Made by a program: the position numbers and the translations under genes. A stretch of DNA of 7,754 nucleotides from Candidatus Sulfopaludibacter sp. SbA3 (GTDB taxonomy: Bacteria > Acidobacteriota > Terriglobia > Bryobacterales > Bryobacteraceae): the NCBI GenBank assembly GCA_945900935.1, contig CAMDKT010000274.1:1-7754 (forward strand), written 5' to 3'. Positions 1 through 5,224 of this stretch are shown here, one piece after another (the first letter of the stretch is position 1; the number at the start of each line of letters is the position of its first letter). The notes below the pieces were generated by a model. It was given only the letters and a program-made list of their open reading frames with translations. It did not search any database and was not told where the DNA came from.

Positions 1-1
1 C

Positions 2-169
2 GCCATGAACGGCGATCAACTCAGCCCCGGCCAGTACAGCGTTTCAACCTCCAACCGCAATTTCGAAGGGCGTCAAGGGAAGGGCGGCCGCACGTTCCTT
101 GCCAGCCCGCTCACCGCCGCCGCCTCCGCCGTTATGGGTGTCGTCACCGATGTAAGGACTATGCTATGA
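2..169 (+). CDS. leuC: 3-isopropylmalate dehydratase large subunit, C-terminal end (partial)
   Basis: Only the last 55 residues are in the window; the gene runs in from the left. The fragment contains the family's C-terminal signature STSNRNFEGRQGKGGRTFLA, followed by an Ala-rich helix and a terminal TDVR, which is how bacterial LeuC proteins end. LeuC carries the [4Fe-4S] cluster and, with LeuD, isomerises 2-isopropylmalate to 3-isopropylmalate in cytoplasmic leucine biosynthesis. The cluster cysteines lie upstream and cannot be checked here. The stop TGA (167-169) overlaps the leuD start as ATGA, so the two subunits are very probably translationally coupled in one operon. The tail runs three residues (TML) past the usual VR end. 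Confidence 0.95.
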   Translation, partial: AMNGDQLSPGQYSVSTSNRNFEGRQGKGGRTFLASPLTAAASAVMGVVTDVRTML

Positions 170-765
170 AATTCGAATCCACTATCACTCAAATCCAAAC
201 CGATAACATCGATACGGATCAGATTATCCCTGCGCGCTTCCTCAAGACCATCAGCAAGGAAGGCCTGGGCGACCAGCTATTCTTCGATTGGCGATACAAC
301 GCCGACGGCTCGCCCAAGCCTGACTTCATCCTGAACTCCGATAAGGCCAAGGCGTCGAAAGTCCTCCTCGCCGGCGATAATTTCGGTTGCGGATCGTCCA
401 GGGAACACGCACCGTGGGCACTCACCCAATACGGATTCCAAGCCGTAATCTCGACCAGTTTCGCCGACATTTTCAAAGCAAATTCCTTGAAAAACCGCCT
501 CCTCCCGCTAGTCGTCAGCCGCGAAGTCCACCAACAACTCCGCGACGCCCTCACCGCTAATCCGGACCTGACCGTAAACGTCAACGTAGAAACCCAAATC
601 TTCGCCTGGCCCGGCGGTCCCGAAATCCAATTCGAAATCGACGCCTTCGCCAAGCACTGCCTCCTCGCCGGTGTCGACGAAATCGGCTACGTCCAACAGC
701 ACGAAGCCCAAATAACCGACTACGAAGCCAAACGCTTCAGTACCCTCAACACTCTCGCCAACTAA
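166..765 (+). CDS. leuD: 3-isopropylmalate dehydratase small subunit
   Basis: The 199-residue product has the normal length for the small subunit of isopropylmalate isomerase, which combines with LeuC to interconvert 2- and 3-isopropylmalate in leucine biosynthesis. Family motifs are visible in order: NIDTDQIIPARFLK at residues 14-27, GDNFGCGSSREHAPWAL at 70-86 (the substrate-binding swivel-domain loop) and FADIFKANSLKNRLLPL at 99-115. The start at 166 is supported by AAGGA at 154-158, seven bases upstream, and by the ATGA overlap with leuC. Nothing is truncated. Codons are mostly C-ended (GCC, CTC, ACC), as in the other + strand genes. No clear intrinsic terminator follows, only a GC-rich hairpin without a T run at 769-798. 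The alternative, a homoaconitase/LeuD-like paralogue, is less likely because leuC is adjacent. Confidence 0.97.
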   Translation: MKFESTITQIQTDNIDTDQIIPARFLKTISKEGLGDQLFFDWRYNADGSPKPDFILNSDKAKASKVLLAGDNFGCGSSREHAPWALTQYGFQAVISTSFADIFKANSLKNRLLPLVVSREVHQQLRDALTANPDLTVNVNVETQIFAWPGGPEIQFEIDAFAKHCLLAGVDEIGYVQQHEAQITDYEAKRFSTLNTLAN

Positions 766-938
766 TGCGTCGCGGCGGTAGCCCCCGGCCGCTGCGACAT
801 CCCTCGAAATAATTCCACGCTCTCCCACAGCCCGTCAAAATTCTCAACCAACGAGTCGCCCACCAATAACTCGCTCCCAAATCGCCGACCCATCTCTACC
901 GCCCTCTCCAACTCTTCCACGGTCTATTTTCCAATCAT
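762..938 (-). pseudogene. small interrupted reading frame with perfect ribosome binding site
   Basis: On the - strand, AGGAGG (944-949) stands five bases before an ATG (936-938). The frame reads MIGK, meets TAG at 924-926, then continues open from a possible GTG at 918-920 for 52 residues beginning VEELERAVEMGRRFG and ending in a TAG at 762-764, inside the leuD stop. After the TAG, codons match the confident - strand genes (GAG, GTG, TTG, GGG, TCG) and the product is a plausible soluble helix-rich peptide. I do not recognise a family. Either a small gene was broken by a nonsense mutation, or translation starts later, at GTG 920 or at the internal ATG, or the frame is fortuitous. It could be the last cistron of the kinase/regulator transcript. 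Its tail-to-tail overlap with leuD is unusual but possible. Confidence 0.35.
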
Positions 939-1313
939 CGCAACCTCCTATCATTCCTCAAAAGCCTCTTCTTCAACACTTTTCTGCTCCATCTCCATCC
1001 CCGTACCAACTGATTGACGGCACCGCCGAACTCCGTACTTCCAACCCCGCCACCCCGCTGCACGAAATCGAATATTTCAACTCAATCCAAGCGAACGGCA
1101 CCAGTTTCCGCGTCAACACCGCGGCCGCCTCACGGCTACCGTCGCCCGAAAACTCCGCCTGCGGCTCCGGGTTGCCTGAAGCAAACAACAGCCGTACCGC
1201 CGTATCGGCCTCATATCGCTCGCGAAGCGGCGAATCGCCCAGCGACTTTGCTCCGGCCCCTTCACCGCCAAGTTGATAAACTGTGGTCCCCGATTCACCC
1301 CATCGCTCTACCA
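766..1313. other. 550-base region without a confident gene
   Basis: Between leuD and the regulator there is no recognisable protein, tRNA or repeat. The strand composition (C-rich +, G-rich -) is the same as in the rest of the window, so it does not look foreign. The - strand shows three short frames in series (973-1314, 951-998 and 762-938), described separately. The + strand has one open stretch with C-ended codons (about 1005-1276, starting YQLIDGTAELRTSNP) but no start codon with a ribosome binding site. Decayed coding sequence is the simplest reading. Confidence 0.5.
769..798. other. GC-rich hairpin just after leuD
   Basis: Ten bases GTCGCGGCGG (769-778) pair with CCGCTGCGAC (789-798), with one G-T pair, around a ten-base loop. 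It starts three bases after the leuD stop, where a terminator is expected, but no T run follows on either strand. It could slow or end leuCD transcription, perhaps with Rho, or protect the 3' end. It also lies inside the weak - strand reading frame described at 762-938, so chance pairing in GC-rich DNA is possible. Confidence 0.35.
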
Positions 1314-1314
1314 T
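973..1314 (-). CDS. hypothetical protein downstream of the response regulator
   Basis: A 113-residue frame whose ATG (1312-1314) overlaps the regulator's stop as TGATG; a GTG directly before it (1315-1317) is an alternative start. Such overlaps usually mean translational coupling, and G-ended codons (GCG, GAG, TTG, CGG) fit the genuine - strand genes. Against it, the product has no recognised motif, no signal peptide or membrane segment and low complexity near its end (GDGDGAEKC), and there is no ribosome binding site. A second - strand frame crosses its 3' end: a 15-residue MEMEQ-type ORF (951-998) whose stop lies one base before the AGGAGG of the next frame. A frameshifted gene remnant is therefore as likely as a real protein. 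No function can be assigned. Confidence 0.3.
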   Translation of the reverse strand: MVERWGESGTTVYQLGGEGAGAKSLGDSPLRERYEADTAVRLLFASGNPEPQAEFSGDGSREAAAVLTRKLVPFAWIELKYSISCSGVAGLEVRSSAVPSISWYGDGDGAEKC

Positions 1315-1991
1315 CACCCGTCAAACCGGTACCCCATCCCCCGCACAGTAATCAAATGCGCCGGCTGCGATGGATCATCCTCCAACTTCTGCCGCAGCCA
1401 AGTCATATGCACATCCACTGTCCGTGTCAATGGAGTCGAATGATACCCCCATACCTCCTTCAACAAAACATCCCGCGTCACCACTTCCCCCCGCCGTTGC
1501 GCCAGAAACCGCAGTAACTGGTACTCCTTCGCCGACAACACCAATTCCTGCCCGTTTTTCCTCACAATCGCCGCTTTTGCGTCGATTTCTATCTCCCCAA
1601 AACGCAAAGTCTCCGCCAGCGGATCCTTCCTCGCCCGTCGTAACAACGCCTCAATCCGCGCCAGTAACTCCGGCGTATGAAACGGCTTCGGCAAATAGTC
1701 ATCCGCGCCTATCTTCAAACCCGCCACACGGTCATCCACCTGTCCCCTCGCTGTTAGCATCAAGATAGGCGTGTCCACTCCCTCATCCCGCAGCGTCCGG
1801 CAGATCGTGAACCCGTCCATTCCCGGTAACATCACGTCTAACAGGATTAAGTCGTAGCCCGCCCGCCGGGCCGCTTCCAGCCCCGACAATCCCTCCGCCC
1901 GGCACTCCACCGTAAACCCTTCAGCAGTCAACCGGTCCGTCAGCGTCAGCCGCAATCCCGGTTCATCTTCAATCAGCAGTAGTAATGCCAT
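1314..1991 (-). CDS. OmpR/PhoB-family response regulator
   Basis: The 225-residue product is a two-domain cytoplasmic transcription factor of normal family length. The receiver domain (about 3-118) has the acidic pair E8/D9, the phosphoacceptor D52 in LLDVMLPGMDG, the switch threonine T80 and K102 in the KPF motif. The winged-helix DNA-binding domain (about 128-225) carries the recognition-helix region TRTVDVHMTWLRQKL and ends in the family's typical VRGMGYRF. All key residues are present, so it should be phosphorylated by the kinase encoded three bases upstream in the same operon. The start ATG follows the kinase stop at once, without a strong ribosome binding site, which suggests coupled translation. 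A likely target is the divergent gene at 3716-4231, and possibly its own operon. The sequence does not say which named regulator it is. Confidence 0.96.
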   Translation of the reverse strand: MALLLLIEDEPGLRLTLTDRLTAEGFTVECRAEGLSGLEAARRAGYDLILLDVMLPGMDGFTICRTLRDEGVDTPILMLTARGQVDDRVAGLKIGADDYLPKPFHTPELLARIEALLRRARKDPLAETLRFGEIEIDAKAAIVRKNGQELVLSAKEYQLLRFLAQRRGEVVTRDVLLKEVWGYHSTPLTRTVDVHMTWLRQKLEDDPSQPAHLITVRGMGYRFDG

Positions 1992-1994
1992 AAG

Positions 1995-3596
1995 TTACTC
2001 GCAAGGTATCGTCAGCGTAAATCGCGCCCCGCCGTCGGGCTTGTTTGCAACCCGCACCGATCCGCCATGCCCCCGCGCAATACGGTCCACCAGCGCCAGC
2101 CCCAGCCCCGATCCCTTTCGCTGCTGCGCCCGGCTCTCCACGCCCCGGTAAAACGCGTCGAACAAATGCGGCAAATCCGCCGGCGATATCCCCGATCCCC
2201 GGTCTTCCACCGTAAACGCCACCGATTTTCCCGTCTTCTCCCCACGCAAGCCAATCCACTTTCCCCCGCCATGCCGCAACCCGTTCTCAACCAGATTCCG
2301 CACCGCCACATGCAACGCCCCCCGATCCCCCGCGAACGTCCCATTCTCATAAGTAGCGTCCCACTCGCACCCCTGCCGCTCCGCCACCGGCCGCATCTCC
2401 CGTTCAATCTGTTCCATTACATCCGAAACCAGCAACGCCCGCTTCTCCAACGGCATCCGCTCCGCTTCAAACTCAGAAAACCGCAAAACCTGGTCCACCA
2501 TCCCCGTCAGCCGCGTCCCCTCATCCCGCACCAGCGCCCCGTACTCCCGCACTTTCAATGGGTCTTTTACCCACCCGCCCGCCAGGTTATCCCCCGCCGA
2601 GATAATCACCGCCAGCGGCGTGCGCAACTCATGCGAAACCCCCGCTGTGAATTCCAACTGCAACCGTGCCAGCCGCTGCGACCGCCGCAGCGCGTAACCC
2701 ATCGCCGTCAGCGCCATCCCCAGGAACAGCAGCGTTACAAAACTCAGTACCAAATTTCGCGTCCGTGTCCGCGCCACTACCGCTTCTAATGACCCGCCCT
2801 GATACCGCGCCGCTACCCGCCAAATGCCGTCCCCAACCATATCGAGTCCCGGCGGTCCGCCAACGCCCTTCTTCTTCCAACGCGGCGGTCCGCGCCGCCC
2901 CGGCGGCGGTCCCGCCATCGCAGCCCCTCGCTGAATGCGCCGAAATATGCCAATCGATGCATCTCCGGCTTCCTTCCCGCCCTGCTTCAATAATCGAATC
3001 GAATACTCCTTCGCGTACTCTTCTCCCAAATGCCGCCGCAGCAGTCGCGGCAAATACTCCTCCGCCACCCGCCCTTCGTCCAGTTCCAACACGATAAACC
3101 CCACCTCGCCCGATTCCCCCGCAAACGCCGGTCCCAACAGCGCCGCCGGATCGGAATGCACCGGGCCGTTCCGATACGGCCGCCCCTTCCACCAGCCAGG
3201 AACCGCCGCCGGAATCATCCGCTTTTTTTCCTCATCCCAAACCTCCGCACTCCACTCCTCCGCGGTCGAACGTAGCCGTAAGATCCGCAACAACGGCACC
3301 CCGTCCTCCGCCGCCCGGTAGTTCCCGATCCGCTCCTCCAACGAGTAATCGTCCTCGCCCGGCGGCCCAATCAACGTCGCGTGCAACTTCCCCGCGTCCC
3401 GATCCGTATCCGCCGAAATTCGCTCTAACGCCCCTTTCAATTCAATCGTCCGCCGCTGTTGATCCGCCTCGCTCACTTCGCTGATCCACCGATACTGCAA
3501 CCATGCGATCGGCAGCAGCGCAAACAGCGCGCCGCCCACCAACAGGTTGATTTGCTTTTCTCCAATTCGCATGGGTGCCAACCCATTGTCAGCCAT
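1995..3596 (-). CDS. membrane-bound sensor histidine kinase
   Basis: The 533-residue inner-membrane kinase has a first membrane segment at about 15-35, an extracytoplasmic sensor region of some 245 residues (36-280), a second membrane segment at about 281-303, then a cytoplasmic HisKA domain with phosphorylated H322 in SHELRTPL. The ATP-binding domain follows: N-box N434-N438 (NLVEN), G1 box DRGSGI at 465-470, F-box LFDAFYR at 479-485 and G2 box GSGLGL at 495-500. No HAMP domain is evident; the helix after TM2 leads straight into HisKA. The sensor matches no domain I recognise and has a Pro/Gly/Arg-rich stretch at 229-250 close to the membrane. Neither the ATG at 3596 nor the one at 3572 has a clear ribosome binding site; a perfect hairpin ATGGGT-GCCA-ACCCAT (3571-3586) lies between them. 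The next gene is its regulator. Confidence 0.95.
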   Translation of the reverse strand: MADNGLAPMRIGEKQINLLVGGALFALLPIAWLQYRWISEVSEADQQRRTIELKGALERISADTDRDAGKLHATLIGPPGEDDYSLEERIGNYRAAEDGVPLLRILRLRSTAEEWSAEVWDEEKKRMIPAAVPGWWKGRPYRNGPVHSDPAALLGPAFAGESGEVGFIVLELDEGRVAEEYLPRLLRRHLGEEYAKEYSIRLLKQGGKEAGDASIGIFRRIQRGAAMAGPPPGRRGPPRWKKKGVGGPPGLDMVGDGIWRVAARYQGGSLEAVVARTRTRNLVLSFVTLLFLGMALTAMGYALRRSQRLARLQLEFTAGVSHELRTPLAVIISAGDNLAGGWVKDPLKVREYGALVRDEGTRLTGMVDQVLRFSEFEAERMPLEKRALLVSDVMEQIEREMRPVAERQGCEWDATYENGTFAGDRGALHVAVRNLVENGLRHGGGKWIGLRGEKTGKSVAFTVEDRGSGISPADLPHLFDAFYRGVESRAQQRKGSGLGLALVDRIARGHGGSVRVANKPDGGARFTLTIPCE

Positions 3597-3715
3597 TAAC
3601 GGATCGCGCGCGAGGCCGCAAAACGCGATTTATCCAATCCTTAACCAACTCAACTCCCCCACTCGCGTTTAACACTACAGAGGCAACACAGCCTCGATTG
3701 AAAAGGAATTACACC
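3597..3715. promoter_or_regulatory. divergent promoter region between kinase and Spy-like gene
   Basis: These 119 bases must hold the promoters of both the kinase/regulator operon (leftward) and the Spy-like gene (rightward). They are clearly more AT-rich than the flanking genes from about 3620 on. TTAAC occurs at 3641-3645 and 3669-3673, and again at 3596-3600. On the - strand GTTAAggattgGATAAA (3630-3645) loosely recalls the tandem half-sites bound by OmpR-family regulators. No convincing -35/-10 pair was found, so site calls here are tentative. AAGGA at 3703-3707, eight bases before ATG 3716, is a good ribosome binding site for the rightward gene. Confidence 0.55.
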
Positions 3716-4231
3716 ATGTTTAAGAAACTCATTCTCCCCATTTTCGCTGCCGCCCTCAGCTTCGCGCAGCCCCCGGCCGGTCGCCCCGCGGCTACACCGC
3801 CCGTCACCGAAATCAAGGCGTACCTGAATCTCTCCGATACACAGGTGGCCTCCATCACCTCCGCCATGCGTGCCGCCGCCGACGCCAATCGGAGTATCGC
3901 CGAACAACTAAAAACCAAACAGCAGACACTCCAAACCGCCCTCGCCAACGGCAGCGCTGACGCCCCCGCCATCGGCCGCGCCATGCTGGAAATACAGGCC
4001 CTCCGTAAACAATTGGAGACGAACCACGCCAAGGCCCGCGAACAAGCCCTCAGCTTCCTTTCCGCCGATCAAAAAACGAAACTCAAGGCCCTCGAAGACG
4101 CCGAAAAACTCCGCGACGAAATCCGCCAGGCCCACGCGCTACAACTCCTCGATACGCCCGCCGGCGCTCAAGGCCCCGGCGTCGCTCCAGGACGCCCCGG
4201 CCCCCGCGGCTTCGCCAATTTCCACGATTAA
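3716..4231 (+). CDS. Spy/CpxP-like periplasmic protein (LTxxQ type)
   Basis: The 171-residue product begins with a Sec signal peptide (MFKK, hydrophobic 5-16, probable cleavage after SFA at 17) and is then mostly helical. Two LTxxQ-like motifs are present, LSDTQ at 39-43 and LSADQ at 115-119, spaced as in the Spy/CpxP/ZraP group. A Gln/Lys/Ala-rich helix with coiled-coil character lies between them, and a disordered Pro/Gly tail follows (148-167). Members of this group are periplasmic chaperones or stress sensors that often feed back on a two-component system. This gene sits head-to-head with such a system, so it is probably its target or accessory protein. No His-rich metal site is seen. The start at 3716 is chosen over in-frame 3575 because it has a ribosome binding site and a signal peptide; the longer version overlaps the kinase gene. 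The family assignment rests on weak motifs. Confidence 0.8.
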   Translation: MFKKLILPIFAAALSFAQPPAGRPAATPPVTEIKAYLNLSDTQVASITSAMRAAADANRSIAEQLKTKQQTLQTALANGSADAPAIGRAMLEIQALRKQLETNHAKAREQALSFLSADQKTKLKALEDAEKLRDEIRQAHALQLLDTPAGAQGPGVAPGRPGPRGFANFHD

Positions 4232-4324
4232 TTCAAAAAGGAGTGAGAGTTTTTCCCTCGCCCTCACACTATGTTTATGTAAGGCGCGACCCCTCCATTC
4301 CAATTCCAATTTCAACACTCCAAC

Positions 4325-4361
4325 GGCCCGCCGCTTCTCCCAGCGGCGGGCCTTCTTTTCT
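4325..4361 (+). terminator. intrinsic terminator after the Spy-like gene
   Basis: A perfect 10-bp stem GGCCCGCCGC (4325-4334) / GCGGCGGGCC (4343-4352) with an eight-base loop is followed at once by TTCTTTTCT (4353-4361). It is the best terminator in the window. It ends transcription of the gene at 3716-4231 and leaves only 17 bases before the start of the hydrolase gene. Confidence 0.9.
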
Positions 4362-4378
4362 CGTGTCACCATATATCC

Positions 4379-5185
4379 ATGCTTCGCGCCGCCGCTTCCG
4401 TACTCGCCGCGCTTCTCCTGATCCTCATCCTCACCCAGGACTTCCAGATTTACGCCGAACTCCTCCAACCGCCCCGTGCCTTTATTCCGCCCGCCGCCAA
4501 CGCCGCCGACTTCTTCGCCCCAACCTCCGATGGCGCGCAAATCAATTTCCGCCGCTGGGCCCCCGCCGCCCCTCCTCGCACCCGGATCCGCGCCGCCATC
4601 CTCAGCCACGGCAACGCCGGCACCATGGACGGCTACCACACCATCCCCAAATGGCTCGCCGAAAAAGGCATCGCCGCCTATGTCTACGACTACCGAGGCT
4701 ACGGCCGCTCCACCGGATGGCCCAGCGAGCGCGGTATTTATCAGGATGCCGAAGCCATCTGGCGGCAAGCCCAATCCCGCGACCACGCAACGCCCGAAAC
4801 CACACTCGTTTTCGGCCACTCCCTCGGCGGAGGCCCCTCTACGTATCTGGCCGAAAAGTACAACCTCGCCGTCCTCATCACCGCCGCCACTTACCCCAGC
4901 GTCCCCGAACGCGCCGCCCTTCACCCCTACTTCGGTCGCCTCGCCCCGTTCGTCTGGACCATCTTCCCCAATCGCCAGCGCATCAGCCGCCTGAAAGATA
5001 CCTGCCTCATCGTCATCCATGCCCGCAATGACGACACCATGCCTGTCTCCATGGCCCGCCAACTCCTCGACGCCTACAAAGGAACCAACAAATTCTTCCT
5101 CGCCGTTCACCCCACCGCCGGCCACGGTGACATCATCGGCCAAGTCCCCCAACTCGCCGATCCGCTCCTCGCTCAATGCAATTAA
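4379..5185 (+). CDS. membrane-anchored alpha/beta hydrolase (COG1073/BEM46-like)
   Basis: The 268-residue protein has a hydrophobic N-terminus (4-20), acting as a signal anchor or uncleaved signal peptide, then one alpha/beta-hydrolase domain placed outside the membrane. Visible elements are the oxyanion loop SHGNAG (76-81), the strand and loop VYDYRGYGRSTGWPSERG typical of the BEM46/ABHD13-like group, the nucleophile elbow GHSLGG with S148, the acid D218 after the strand LIVIHARND, and the catalytic H249 in GHGD. The triad is complete, so it should be an active serine hydrolase, esterase- or thioesterase-like; the substrate is unknown. The length is normal. There is no ribosome binding site before ATG 4379 and a strong terminator ends 17 bases upstream, so its expression is unclear. 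No later Met could work, since the next lies past the oxyanion loop. It converges on the cytochrome gene. Confidence 0.9.
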   Translation: MLRAAASVLAALLLILILTQDFQIYAELLQPPRAFIPPAANAADFFAPTSDGAQINFRRWAPAAPPRTRIRAAILSHGNAGTMDGYHTIPKWLAEKGIAAYVYDYRGYGRSTGWPSERGIYQDAEAIWRQAQSRDHATPETTLVFGHSLGGGPSTYLAEKYNLAVLITAATYPSVPERAALHPYFGRLAPFVWTIFPNRQRISRLKDTCLIVIHARNDDTMPVSMARQLLDAYKGTNKFFLAVHPTAGHGDIIGQVPQLADPLLAQCN

Positions 5186-5187
5186 GC

Positions 5188-5219
5188 CCTGTGGAAAAGT
5201 GGTGCCACTTTCCCACAGG
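5188..5219. terminator. hairpin between convergent genes, probable bidirectional terminator
   Basis: CCTGTGGaAAAGTG (5188-5201) pairs with CACTTTcCCACAGG (5206-5219) around the loop GTGC: 13 base pairs with one A-C mismatch. It starts three bases after the hydrolase stop and ends five bases before the stop of the opposing cytochrome gene. TAATTTATT follows on the + strand; the other side has only a weak T-rich stretch. Its position and symmetry fit termination from both sides. Confidence 0.75.
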
Positions 5220-5224
5220 CTAAT

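Noticed and set aside
1014..1768. + strand frames over the intergenic region and the regulator
   Set aside because: Low-complexity Pro/Ser/His-rich translations with no ribosome binding site; part lies antisense to the regulator.
2067..3321. Several + strand frames opposite the kinase gene (for example 2067-2789, 2666-3097, 2935-3321)
   Set aside because: All are Pro/Arg/Ser-rich products antisense to an intact kinase with every catalytic box present.
3575..3715. N-terminal extension of the Spy-like protein to ATG 3575
   Set aside because: It would overlap the kinase start and bury the signal peptide; ATG 3716 has AAGGA eight bases upstream and gives a normal export signal.
4243..4267. GTGAG...CTCAC inverted repeat after the Spy-like gene
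   Set aside because: Only five clean base pairs and a long loop, with no function apparent next to the much stronger terminator downstream.
4243..5031. + strand frame of 262 codons with an AAAGGAG-like sequence at its GTG
   Set aside because: It runs through the terminator hairpin and overlaps the hydrolase in another frame; the product is Pro/Arg/His-rich low complexity, typical of a shadow frame.
4139..5176. 345-residue - strand open frame opposite the hydrolase and the end of the Spy-like gene
   Set aside because: It is Gly/Val/Ala-rich without motifs, lies antisense to a protein with a complete catalytic triad, runs through the perfect terminator at 4325-4361, and its openness follows from the C-rich codon bias of the opposite strand.
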